Shown here: positions 1 through 6,634 of the stretch, in pieces
Position numbering within the stretch: the first letter of the stretch is position 1
Layout of the letters: each line of letters starts with the position of its first letter
Assembly (NCBI GenBank): GCA_947179295.1
Contig: CAMXAZ010000028.1
Coordinates: 1-34,660, forward strand
Length of the DNA: 34,660 nt
Reading direction: 5' to 3'
Source of the DNA: an uncultured Muribaculaceae bacterium
Lineage (GTDB): Bacteria; Bacteroidota; Bacteroidia; Bacteroidales; Muribaculaceae
Position numbers and translations under genes: made by a program
Notes under the pieces: model-generated
Told to the model about the DNA's origin: nothing
The model's input: the letters and a program-made list of their open reading frames with translations, nothing else
The model's database searches: none

Positions 1-30
1 GATTGCAATGATTAATAACGCTTTTTTCAT
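1..30 (-). CDS. Start of an exported protein, cut by the window edge
   Basis: An ATG at 30-28 on the minus strand opens a frame reading MKKALLIIAI up to the first base of the window. A Lys-Lys pair followed by a run of Leu, Ile and Ala is the classic opening of a signal peptide or lipoprotein leader, so an exported protein is inferred. Only ten residues are visible and no family can be named. The gene lies downstream of dnaB on the same strand, about 165 nt after its stop. No Shine-Dalgarno sequence is seen, which is normal in Bacteroidetes. A chance short frame is possible. Confidence 0.5.
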   Translation of the reverse strand, partial: MKKALLIIAI

Positions 31-194
31 AAAACAATAGTTGGTTTTGTTAATTTTATCTATCTAACAAACCGTGTTTATGAAAAGTTTTATGACCGTT
101 AAAAATCGTTTCCTCAATAGGCTCAGAGGCCATATTTTTTTATAGCCTATTCTCCAGAATATTCATTAACGCATGAAATCACAGTCATATCGCA

Positions 195-1766
195 TCAGAA
201 GGGAGCTACATCGTCGCCGGGTGCGCCGAGAATATCGGCCGAGCCTCCGCTGAACGGACTTGCCGGCTGTCCGAAGCCTCCGCCGCCAAAATCATCATCG
301 CCGGCATTGAGGCGCGACACTTTTGAGCCGCTTGTCATCTCCGGCTCGCTGTCCCAGTTCTCGAAGCGGGCATAGCGCGATTTGAATCGCATCTTCACAT
401 CGTCCACACGGCCGCTACGGTGTTTTGCCACGATGAATTCGGCCAGACCGCGGATGTCATTGCCGGCGGCATCGACTCCTGAACGCAGGTAATATTCCGG
501 ACGGTGGATGAAGCAGACAATGTCGGCATCCTGTTCGATCGCACCAGATTCACGAAGGTCGCTCAGCTGCGGACGTTTGCCGTCCTTGCTGTCGGCGCCA
601 CGCGATTCTACACTTCGGTTAAGCTGCGAGAGGGCCACGATCGGGATGTTGAGTTCCTTGGCAAGCTGTTTGAGCGAGCGCGAGATCATGGAGACCTCCT
701 GTTCTCTCGAACCGAATTTCATGCCTGAGGCATTCATGAGCTGGAGGTAGTCGATGATTATGAACGAGACGTTGTGTTCTCTGACAAGCCGGCGCGCCTT
801 GGTGCGCAGTTCGAAGATCGAAAGCGAGGCTGTGTCGTCTATATATAAAGGTGCGCTGTATAGGTTCTTGACTCTTGACATGAGCTGGTCCCACTCCATC
901 TGCGTCAGCTGACCGCTTTTGATCTTCTCGCCTTCAATCTCGCAGGTGTTCTGGATCAGGCGGTTGACGAGCTGAAGGTTAGACATTTCAAGCGAGAAGA
1001 TGGCCACGGGGATATTATAGTTGACAGCCATGTTCTTGGCCATCGAGAGCACGAATGCGGTCTTGCCCATCGCAGGACGGGCCGCGATGATGATCAGGTC
1101 GCTTCGCTGCCAGCCGGAAGTCAGCTTGTCGAGTTCATGATAGCCCGTCTCAAGGCCTGAAAGACCGGAGGCGCGGTTGGCGGCAGTCTGGATCTGCTCG
1201 ATGGCCGAGTTGATCACAGGGTCGATCTGTGTGACGTCTTTCTTTACATTTCGCTGCGAGATTTCAAAGAGCTTGCCCTCGGCTTCCTGCAGAAGGTCGT
1301 CCACGTCGTAGCTCTCGTCGAAAGCCTGCGCCTCGATCTGCGATGCGAATTTAATAAGTTCGCGCGCGAGATACTTCTGTGCCACGATGCGGGCATGGAA
1401 CTCCACGTGTGCGCCTGAAGCCACTCTCGAAGTCAGCTCGGAGATGCGCAGCGGACCGCCGGCAGCCTCCAGTTCGCCCATCAGGCGCAGCTTTTCGGTG
1501 ACGGTGAGCATGTCGATGCTCTGCTGTGCGGCACCGAGGCTCTGGATGGCGGCATAGATCTTCTGATTCGACGGATCGTAGAACGATTCGGGTTTCAGAA
1601 TGTCACAAACAACCGTGTAGGCATCCTTTTCGAGCATCAGTGCGCCGAGCACCGCCTCTTCAAGATCGTTGTCGCGCGGAGGGATGCGGCCTCCGTGGTC
1701 AAAGGCTGAGACATGTTGCGGTTTCGATGTTCTTCGCTGAGAGCCTGAAGTGTTGTCCTGTGGCAT
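195..1766 (-). CDS. dnaB: Replicative DNA helicase DnaB
   Basis: Hexameric 5'-3' helicase that unwinds DNA at the replication fork and recruits primase. The 523-residue protein has the N-terminal DnaB domain (about 30-135), a linker helix region, and the RecA-like C-terminal ATPase. Walker A is ARPAMGKT at 229-236, the SLEM segment is at 258-261, and Walker B is IIIDYLQLM at 336-344. The DnaB signature ALSQLNR lies near 378-384 and the arginine-finger segment DLRESGAIEQDAD near 403-415. The tail is Gly/Pro/Asp-rich and probably disordered. The length is normal for Bacteroidetes. It is transcribed alone, divergently from ispE, from a -7 box at 1813-1820. Nothing points to a plasmid or phage version. 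Confidence 0.97.
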   Translation of the reverse strand: MPQDNTSGSQRRTSKPQHVSAFDHGGRIPPRDNDLEEAVLGALMLEKDAYTVVCDILKPESFYDPSNQKIYAAIQSLGAAQQSIDMLTVTEKLRLMGELEAAGGPLRISELTSRVASGAHVEFHARIVAQKYLARELIKFASQIEAQAFDESYDVDDLLQEAEGKLFEISQRNVKKDVTQIDPVINSAIEQIQTAANRASGLSGLETGYHELDKLTSGWQRSDLIIIAARPAMGKTAFVLSMAKNMAVNYNIPVAIFSLEMSNLQLVNRLIQNTCEIEGEKIKSGQLTQMEWDQLMSRVKNLYSAPLYIDDTASLSIFELRTKARRLVREHNVSFIIIDYLQLMNASGMKFGSREQEVSMISRSLKQLAKELNIPIVALSQLNRSVESRGADSKDGKRPQLSDLRESGAIEQDADIVCFIHRPEYYLRSGVDAAGNDIRGLAEFIVAKHRSGRVDDVKMRFKSRYARFENWDSEPEMTSGSKVSRLNAGDDDFGGGGFGQPASPFSGGSADILGAPGDDVAPF

Positions 1767-1812
1767 GGCTGTGATAGTAGTGTTGTGGCTTTGTTAAGAC
1801 GATTTTTCTATA

Positions 1813-1820
1813 CAAAGGTA
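1813..1820 (-). promoter_or_regulatory. Candidate dnaB promoter (-7 box)
   Basis: On the minus strand the sequence reads TACCTTTG, an exact match to the Bacteroidetes -7 consensus TAnnTTTG. It lies 47 nt upstream of the dnaB start. No good -33 TTTG box sits at the expected 19-20 nt spacing, so the call rests on the -7 match and the position. Confidence 0.5.
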
Positions 1821-1920
1821 CGAAAAAAGTTTCATCTTTTCGCCACTTCTTCAAGCAATGCGCTGCGGAATTATATTATCAAAGCTATCAATGCTGATTA
1901 CACATGTCCAAAAAAAGCGC

Positions 1921-1928
1921 TACCTTTG
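1921..1928 (+). promoter_or_regulatory. Candidate ispE promoter (-7 box)
   Basis: TACCTTTG matches TAnnTTTG and lies 81 nt upstream of the ispE ATG. The -33 region (TGATTACA around 1895-1902) is only a weak match. With the dnaB box it forms a divergent pair about 100 bp apart. Confidence 0.45.
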
Positions 1929-2009
1929 CCTGAGATTTAGAAACCGTTAACTTTTAAGGTTTGTAAAAAATCAACCTCTTATTCTTTCACGAAGCATATT
2001 TTTCTCCGT

Positions 2010-2831
2010 ATGATCCTGTTTCCCAACGCAAAAATCAATCTCGGCCTTGACATTCTGCGCCGTAGGCCTGACGGCTATCATGACATCGAGACCGTGATGA
2101 TCCCTGTCCCCTGGTGCGATGTTCTTGAAATAGTTCCGGCCAAGGGCTGCGAGACCACTCTGACTGTCAGCGGACGCCGGGTGGATTGTCCGCCTGAAAA
2201 AAATCTTGTAATGAAAGCCTACAGGGCTCTCGCCGAGACTGTGGAACTGCCGCCGGTCGACATTTTTCTGCGCAAGATCATCCCCGACGGAGCAGGTCTG
2301 GGAGGCGGATCGGCCGATGCGGCGTTTACACTCCGCGGGCTCAACGAACTCTTCGCACTCGGACTTTCCGACAGCCGGCTTGCTGAAATAGCCGCCGGAC
2401 TCGGAGCCGACTGCCCCTTCTTCATATATAACCGCCCGATGCTGTGCACCGGAATCGGCACGGAATTCACTCCGGCTGAAGTCAGTCTCAGAGGCCTAAC
2501 AATAGTCATTGTCAAGCCGCAGACGAGTGTGCCGACAGCCGAGGCCTACCGCCACACCACTCCGTCCATACCACAGACTCCCATAGCCGAGATCATCTCC
2601 CGCCCGATAAGCGAATGGCGCGGGCGGCTTAAAAACGACTTCGAACCGTCGGTATTTCCCGCCTACCCTTCAGTCAGCGAGATCAAGGAGAAAATGGAAG
2701 GACTCGGAGCCGTCTACACCTCCATGTCAGGTTCAGGCTCATCGGTCTACGGCCTCTTCGACAATGACATTTTGGCAGACTGTCTGACAGAGACTTTCGC
2801 CGGTTCGGCTGTGTTCAGTTCAAAACTCTGA
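2010..2831 (+). CDS. ispE: 4-diphosphocytidyl-2-C-methyl-D-erythritol kinase (IspE)
   Basis: Phosphorylates 4-diphosphocytidyl-2-C-methylerythritol at the 2-hydroxyl with ATP, the fourth step of the MEP isoprenoid pathway in the cytosol. The 273-residue protein is a GHMP-superfamily kinase. The substrate-binding start AKINLGL holds the conserved Lys8. The glycine-rich ATP loop IPDGAGLGGGSADAA covers 91-105. GADCPFF near 132-138 carries the catalytic Asp134. GHMP motif 3 (MSGSGSSVYGLF) lies near the C terminus. The length is typical. The start at 2010 puts MILFPNAKINLGL at the N terminus, as in the family. Dxs, the first enzyme of the same pathway, is at 30844-32790. Confidence 0.95.
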   Translation: MILFPNAKINLGLDILRRRPDGYHDIETVMIPVPWCDVLEIVPAKGCETTLTVSGRRVDCPPEKNLVMKAYRALAETVELPPVDIFLRKIIPDGAGLGGGSADAAFTLRGLNELFALGLSDSRLAEIAAGLGADCPFFIYNRPMLCTGIGTEFTPAEVSLRGLTIVIVKPQTSVPTAEAYRHTTPSIPQTPIAEIISRPISEWRGRLKNDFEPSVFPAYPSVSEIKEKMEGLGAVYTSMSGSGSSVYGLFDNDILADCLTETFAGSAVFSSKL

Positions 2832-2957
2832 TACCGCCGTCAGGCATCCGCTTTTTGCTGGGTTATTGAACGTTATGCGCTCCGGTTTGTTGTAAAATCA
2901 GAAAGAGGCATGGCCAAAAGCACGTTTTGTCGGAAAAATCTCTGCCCGGCAGCCATT

Positions 2958-2974
2958 TTGGCAACCTTTTTGCA
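2958..2974 (+). promoter_or_regulatory. Putative sigma-54 (RpoN) promoter of grpE-dnaJ
   Basis: TTGGCAACCTTTTTGCA matches the sigma-54 -24/-12 consensus YTGGCACG-N4-TTGCW. The first block matches 6 of 8 positions and the -12 block 5 of 5, with the obligatory GG-N10-GC spacing. Transcription would start near 2985, leaving about 40 nt of leader before the grpE ATG at 3025. A TTGTCGG half-site at 2928-2934 ends 23 nt upstream. No TAnnTTTG box was found between 2832 and 3024. RpoN use is inferred from sequence only. Confidence 0.6.
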
Positions 2975-3024
2975 TGATATATGAAAATAATCCTACGATA
3001 AATCAAAAAAACGACATAAATATT

Positions 3025-3651
3025 ATGAGCCACAAGCAAAATAACCATCAGGACAACGCCACTCCCCGCAAGGACGAGACTATGGACGGAAATGCAGCCG
3101 TTCTTGACGATGTCCAGGAAGCTTTTGACGAGCAGAATTCTGTCGAAGACGAAGAAAACGCCATCATCGACAAGCAGCTCTCCGATATCGATGCCCTGAC
3201 CCAGCAGCTGAAAGACGCCGAGGCCCAGGTTGAGAAAGAGAAGAAAGAATATCTCTTCCTCATGGCTGAGTTTGACAACTTCCGCAAACGCACTGGCAAG
3301 GAAAAATCAGACATAATCCGCAACGCATCCGAGAGCGTGCTCAAAGGACTGCTTCCAATCGTCGACGACTTCGAACGCGGCCTTGAGGCAAGCGCCAAAC
3401 TCGAAGATCCCTCCTCGATCCGCGAAGGCATGGAGCTGATCTATCAGAAACTTGTCAAATTCCTCGCCGCCAACGGCGTGAAACCCATCGAAAGCAACGG
3501 GCGGCCATTTGACGCCGAACTCCATGAGGCGATAGCTATGGTACCCGTGGCCGATGAATCGCAGAAAGGTATCGTAATCGACACTCCGACCAAAGGATAT
3601 ACAATCAACGACAAAGTGCTCCGCCATGCCAAAGTGGCTGTGGGCCAGTAA
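3025..3651 (+). CDS. grpE: Nucleotide exchange factor GrpE (Hsp70 cofactor)
   Basis: Exchanges ADP for ATP on DnaK and so sets the rate of substrate release in the Hsp70 cycle. The protein has 208 residues from this start. An acidic disordered N terminus is followed by a long charged helix that should form the dimeric coiled coil (roughly 45-105). The GrpE core motif FDNFRKRTGKEK follows, then the beta-wing domain ending in NDKVLRHAKVAVGQ. An in-frame ATG at 2974 was rejected as the start because it is the last base of the -12 promoter element, upstream of the expected transcript start. The dnaJ gene follows after 15 nt, so the two are co-transcribed; dnaK is not in the window. Confidence 0.95.
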   Translation: MSHKQNNHQDNATPRKDETMDGNAAVLDDVQEAFDEQNSVEDEENAIIDKQLSDIDALTQQLKDAEAQVEKEKKEYLFLMAEFDNFRKRTGKEKSDIIRNASESVLKGLLPIVDDFERGLEASAKLEDPSSIREGMELIYQKLVKFLAANGVKPIESNGRPFDAELHEAIAMVPVADESQKGIVIDTPTKGYTINDKVLRHAKVAVGQ

Positions 3652-3666
3652 GCAGCTACTCCACTT

Positions 3667-4827
3667 ATGGCTAACAAAAGAGACTACTATGAAGTGCTCG
3701 GCGTTGACAAAAACGCTGACGAAAAGACCATAAAGAGCGCCTATCGCAAAAAGGCCATCCAGTATCACCCTGACAAGAATCCCGGCGACAAGGAAGCCGA
3801 GGAGAAGTTCAAGGAAGCTGCCGAGGCCTATGACGTGCTCTCCAATCCCGAAAAACGCGCCAAATATGACCAGTTCGGCCACAATATGGGTCCGCAGGGC
3901 TTCCCCGGCGGAGGAGGAGGTTTCCATGCCGGAGGTTTCTCGATGGAAGACATCTTCTCGCAGTTCGGCGACATCTTCGGAGGTGGCTTCGGCAACATGG
4001 GCGGTTTCGAGACCGCCGGAGGCCGTGCCCGCCGCCAGCGCCGCGGTTCCGACCTGCGCATAAAGGTCAAAATGACTCTCGCCGAAATCGCAACCGGAGT
4101 CACCAAGACGCTGAAGATTCCTACTCTTGTCAAAGACACCCACTGTGACGGCACCGGTGCCAAAGACGGCACTGCATTCTCCACCTGCCCCACCTGCGGC
4201 GGTTCAGGCACCGTACTGCGCCAGCAGCAGACCCTGTTCGGCATCTCGCAGTCAGCCGTAGAATGTCCGCAGTGTAAGGGCGAAGGCAAGATCATCAATG
4301 AAAAGTGTAGCTTCTGCCACGGAGAAGGCGTGGTCCGCGAAGACCGCACTGTGACCTTCACCATTCCGGCAGGTGTGGCTGACGGACAGACTCTGACAGT
4401 CAAGGGCCAAGGCAACGCCGCGATCCACGGCGGAGTCAACGGTGACCTCCTTGTGGTCATCGAAGAGATCAAGAGTCCCGAACTCATCCGTGACGGCAAC
4501 GATGTCATCTATAACCTCATGCTCGACATCCCGACAGCCGCTCTTGGCGGATCTGTCGAAGTGCCGACCATCACAGGCCGTGCCCGCCTGAAAATTCCGG
4601 CCGGCACACAACCCGGCAAAGTCCTGCGCCTGCGCGGTAAAGGTCTCCCCTCGACCGACGGCTACGGAACAGGCGACGAACTTATCAACGTCATGGTCTA
4701 CATTCCCGAAAACCTCACCGATGAAGAGAAGAAGACCATCGAGTCGCTGCAGGGCAAGCCCAACATGACTCCCAGTCAGTCGACCAAAGACCGCATCTTC
4801 AGCAAACTCCGCCACATCTTTGAATAA
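3667..4827 (+). CDS. dnaJ: Chaperone DnaJ (Hsp40), first zinc-finger Cys replaced by Asp
   Basis: Delivers unfolded proteins to DnaK and stimulates its ATPase. The 386-residue protein is a full type I Hsp40. The J domain covers 1-70 with HPD in [10 protein letters not shown] near 33-42. A Gly/Phe-rich linker (about 75-125) follows, then the zinc region (about 155-220) and the C-terminal substrate-binding and dimerisation domains. Of the four CxxCxGxG repeats, three are intact (C174/C177, C200/C203, C214/C217). The first reads DTHCDGTG, with Asp157 (codon GAC) where the first Cys should be. Asp can bind zinc, so the site may still be metalated. It is the last gene of the grpE operon; a strong hairpin terminator follows. 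Confidence 0.96.
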   Translation: MANKRDYYEVLGVDKNADEKTIKSAYRKKAIQYHPDKNPGDKEAEEKFKEAAEAYDVLSNPEKRAKYDQFGHNMGPQGFPGGGGGFHAGGFSMEDIFSQFGDIFGGGFGNMGGFETAGGRARRQRRGSDLRIKVKMTLAEIATGVTKTLKIPTLVKDTHCDGTGAKDGTAFSTCPTCGGSGTVLRQQQTLFGISQSAVECPQCKGEGKIINEKCSFCHGEGVVREDRTVTFTIPAGVADGQTLTVKGQGNAAIHGGVNGDLLVVIEEIKSPELIRDGNDVIYNLMLDIPTAALGGSVEVPTITGRARLKIPAGTQPGKVLRLRGKGLPSTDGYGTGDELINVMVYIPENLTDEEKKTIESLQGKPNMTPSQSTKDRIFSKLRHIFE

Positions 4828-4863
4828 GACATCCAAATTACAGCCGCAAGGCTCTGCTATATC

Positions 4864-4911
4864 AATTCCCCGTGCCGATAACAAATTTGCAATCCCGGCA
4901 TGGGGAATTTT
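4864..4911 (+). terminator. Rho-independent terminator after dnaJ
   Basis: Arms 4864-4877 and 4896-4909 pair over 14 bp with one G-T wobble and an 18-nt loop. A short T run (4908-4911) follows. It lies 37 nt after the dnaJ stop and separates the chaperone operon from mazG. Confidence 0.75.
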
Positions 4912-4945
4912 GCATCCATACCCACGATATTTGAGATTGATTGAG

Positions 4946-4953
4946 TATCTTTG
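4946..4953 (+). promoter_or_regulatory. Candidate mazG promoter (-7 box)
   Basis: TATCTTTG matches TAnnTTTG and ends 21 nt before the mazG ATG, implying a very short leader. No clear -33 box is seen at 19-20 nt spacing. Confidence 0.5.
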
Positions 4954-4974
4954 CAGTCATAAAAACCAAATATC

Positions 4975-5757
4975 ATGTCACATACCCGCGAGGAAAAAAT
5001 CGAGGCTCTGGGACGGGTGATCGACACGCTTGACATTCTGCGTGTGAAATGTCCCTGGGATGCCAAACAGACCAACGAATCACTGCGACCGAACACCATA
5101 GAGGAAGTCTATGAACTTTGCGACGCTCTCATAAACGAAGACAACGCCAATATCCGCAAGGAGCTCGGCGATGTGCTTCTCCATGTGCTTTTCTATGCCA
5201 AAATCGGCGAGGAGAAAGGCGCCTTTGACATCGCCGATGTCTGCGACGCCCTCAACTCGAAACTGATCTACCGCCATCCGCACGTGTTCGGCAACACTTC
5301 CGTCAACTCTACCGACGAAGTGCTCCAGAACTGGGAGGAACTAAAGTTGAAAGAAAAAGGCGGCAACAAGACCGTGCTTTCCGGAGTCCCCACCGCCCTT
5401 CCTGCAATGATAAAGGCCGACCGCATCCAGGAAAAAGCCGCCAATGTAGGTTTCGACTGGGAAAAACCGGAGCAGGTCTGGGAAAAGGTGCGCGAGGAAC
5501 TCGGCGAATTCGAAGAAGCCGTAGGAGGGATGGATGCCGCTCACCGCGAGGAGGAGATGGGCGACCTGATCTTCAGCATCATCAACGCCGCCCGGCTCTA
5601 CAAGATCAATCCCGAAAACGCGCTCGAAAAAACCAACAAAAAATTCATCAAACGCTTCAATTATCTTGAGGAAAAAGCCCGCGAAGCCGGCAAGACTCTC
5701 AAGGAAATGACACTGGCAGAAATGGATGCGATCTGGGAGGAAGCCAAAAGTCTATGA
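4975..5757 (+). CDS. mazG: Nucleoside triphosphate pyrophosphohydrolase MazG
   Basis: Hydrolyses (d)NTPs to NMPs and pyrophosphate, a cytosolic house-cleaning role that removes abnormal nucleotides and can lower ppGpp-linked stress. The 260-residue protein has the two-lobed MazG layout. The first lobe carries CPWDAKQTNESLRPNTIEEVYEL and the metal-binding helix pair ending in KELGDVLLHVLF. The second carries REELGEFEEAV and EEEMGDLIFSIINAARLY. The EExxE and ExxD acidic positions expected for magnesium are present in both lobes. The length is normal for the cellular enzyme rather than the short phage form. Its stop overlaps the next start by 4 nt (ATGA), so the two proteins are probably translationally coupled. 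Confidence 0.95.
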   Translation: MSHTREEKIEALGRVIDTLDILRVKCPWDAKQTNESLRPNTIEEVYELCDALINEDNANIRKELGDVLLHVLFYAKIGEEKGAFDIADVCDALNSKLIYRHPHVFGNTSVNSTDEVLQNWEELKLKEKGGNKTVLSGVPTALPAMIKADRIQEKAANVGFDWEKPEQVWEKVREELGEFEEAVGGMDAAHREEEMGDLIFSIINAARLYKINPENALEKTNKKFIKRFNYLEEKAREAGKTLKEMTLAEMDAIWEEAKSL

Positions 5758-6530
5758 ACTATAACGAACTGAACGCCCATCAGCGCGATCCCTTTCTCAG
5801 CTTCGATGCCGCGACCCACACCTATACCGTAGGCGACCGGACGCTGACTTCCGTGACAACCATCGTGGAAAGCTGCTTCCCGAAATTCGATGCCGACTAC
5901 TGGGCTGCGCGCAAAGCTCCGTCAATGGGTCTGACTGCTGAGGAGCTGAAAGCCCGGTGGGAGGAAAACGCCCGCCGTTCGCGCGAACTCGGCACAATAA
6001 TGCACGACCGCATAGAGCGCTATTATCTCGGTGACGATTACGGAGATGACGGCGACGCTTATGCCATGTTCCGCCATTTCGCGGCGGCCGAGCGTCTCTA
6101 CCCTTACCGCACAGAGTGGCGCATATATATGGAGGACTACGGTGTGGCCGGCACTCTCGACTTTCTGGAGCGACGCCCCGACGGCACCTTTAATATATAT
6201 GACTGGAAACGGTCAAAAAAGCTTGTCGGTCCTGACGGGCAGACCGAGCGCTCAAGCCGTTTCGGAGCCAAAGGCCTCCACCCGGTGAGACATCTCGACG
6301 ACTGCTCCTACATGCACTATGCACTTCAGCTGAGCATCTACAGATTCATCCTCGAAGAGCGCTACGGAATCGGCATCAGAGAGATGAAACTCGGAGTGTT
6401 CCATCCGGAATGCCCTATGGCCTACATAATCCCCGTCCCCTATCTGCGCATCGAAGCCCAGGCCGTCCTGGCCGACCACCGGCGCAAATTCAAGGCTCAG
6501 ACAGTACAACAGACAGTTAATTTTATTTAA
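5754..6530 (+). CDS. PD-(D/E)XK superfamily (RecB/Cas4-like) nuclease-fold protein
   Basis: Probable DNA nuclease of unknown biological role, 258 residues. The RecB-type active-site pattern can be read in order: His84 in GTIMHDRIERYY, a candidate acid Glu121 (TEWRIY), Asp136 in AGTLDF, DWK at 150-152 (the D-x-K catalytic pair), and Q192-x3-Y196 in LQLSIYRFI. There is no helicase domain and no four-Cys iron-sulphur cluster as in Cas4. No CRISPR array or recombination gene lies nearby. The gene starts inside the mazG stop, so it is co-expressed with a nucleotide-pool enzyme. A housekeeping repair role or an accessory defence role are both possible. The fold is fairly sure; substrate and function are not. 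Confidence 0.75.
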   Translation: MNYNELNAHQRDPFLSFDAATHTYTVGDRTLTSVTTIVESCFPKFDADYWAARKAPSMGLTAEELKARWEENARRSRELGTIMHDRIERYYLGDDYGDDGDAYAMFRHFAAAERLYPYRTEWRIYMEDYGVAGTLDFLERRPDGTFNIYDWKRSKKLVGPDGQTERSSRFGAKGLHPVRHLDDCSYMHYALQLSIYRFILEERYGIGIREMKLGVFHPECPMAYIIPVPYLRIEAQAVLADHRRKFKAQTVQQTVNFI

Positions 6531-6569
6531 AACACGGCAAAAACTGTATCCGTTCTGTCACTATTGCCC

Positions 6570-6577
6570 TATATTTG
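6570..6577 (+). promoter_or_regulatory. Candidate M16 protease promoter (-7 box)
   Basis: TATATTTG matches TAnnTTTG and lies 57 nt upstream of the chosen start at 6635. An in-frame upstream ATG at 6575 falls inside this box, which argues against that start. The -33 region is poor. Confidence 0.5.
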
Positions 6578-6634
6578 CGTCATATAATTGAAATAACACA
6601 AACATTCTCAATTCATTTCACCAAACCACCAATC

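Noticed and set aside
127-148. Imperfect hairpin (aggccata / tatagcct) downstream of dnaB as a terminator
   Set aside because: Only eight weak pairs with a mismatch, and no T run follows on the minus strand.
3307-4143. Long open frame on the minus strand (278 codons) opposite grpE and dnaJ
   Set aside because: It lies antisense to two certain genes, has no promoter and its composition is the mirror of GC-rich sense codons. The same applies to the 264-codon antisense frame at 20353-21147 opposite sdhA.
5754-6530. Cas4 or CRISPR adaptation nuclease
   Set aside because: The RecB-like motif is present but the four cysteines of the Cas4 iron-sulphur cluster are missing and no repeat array exists in the window.
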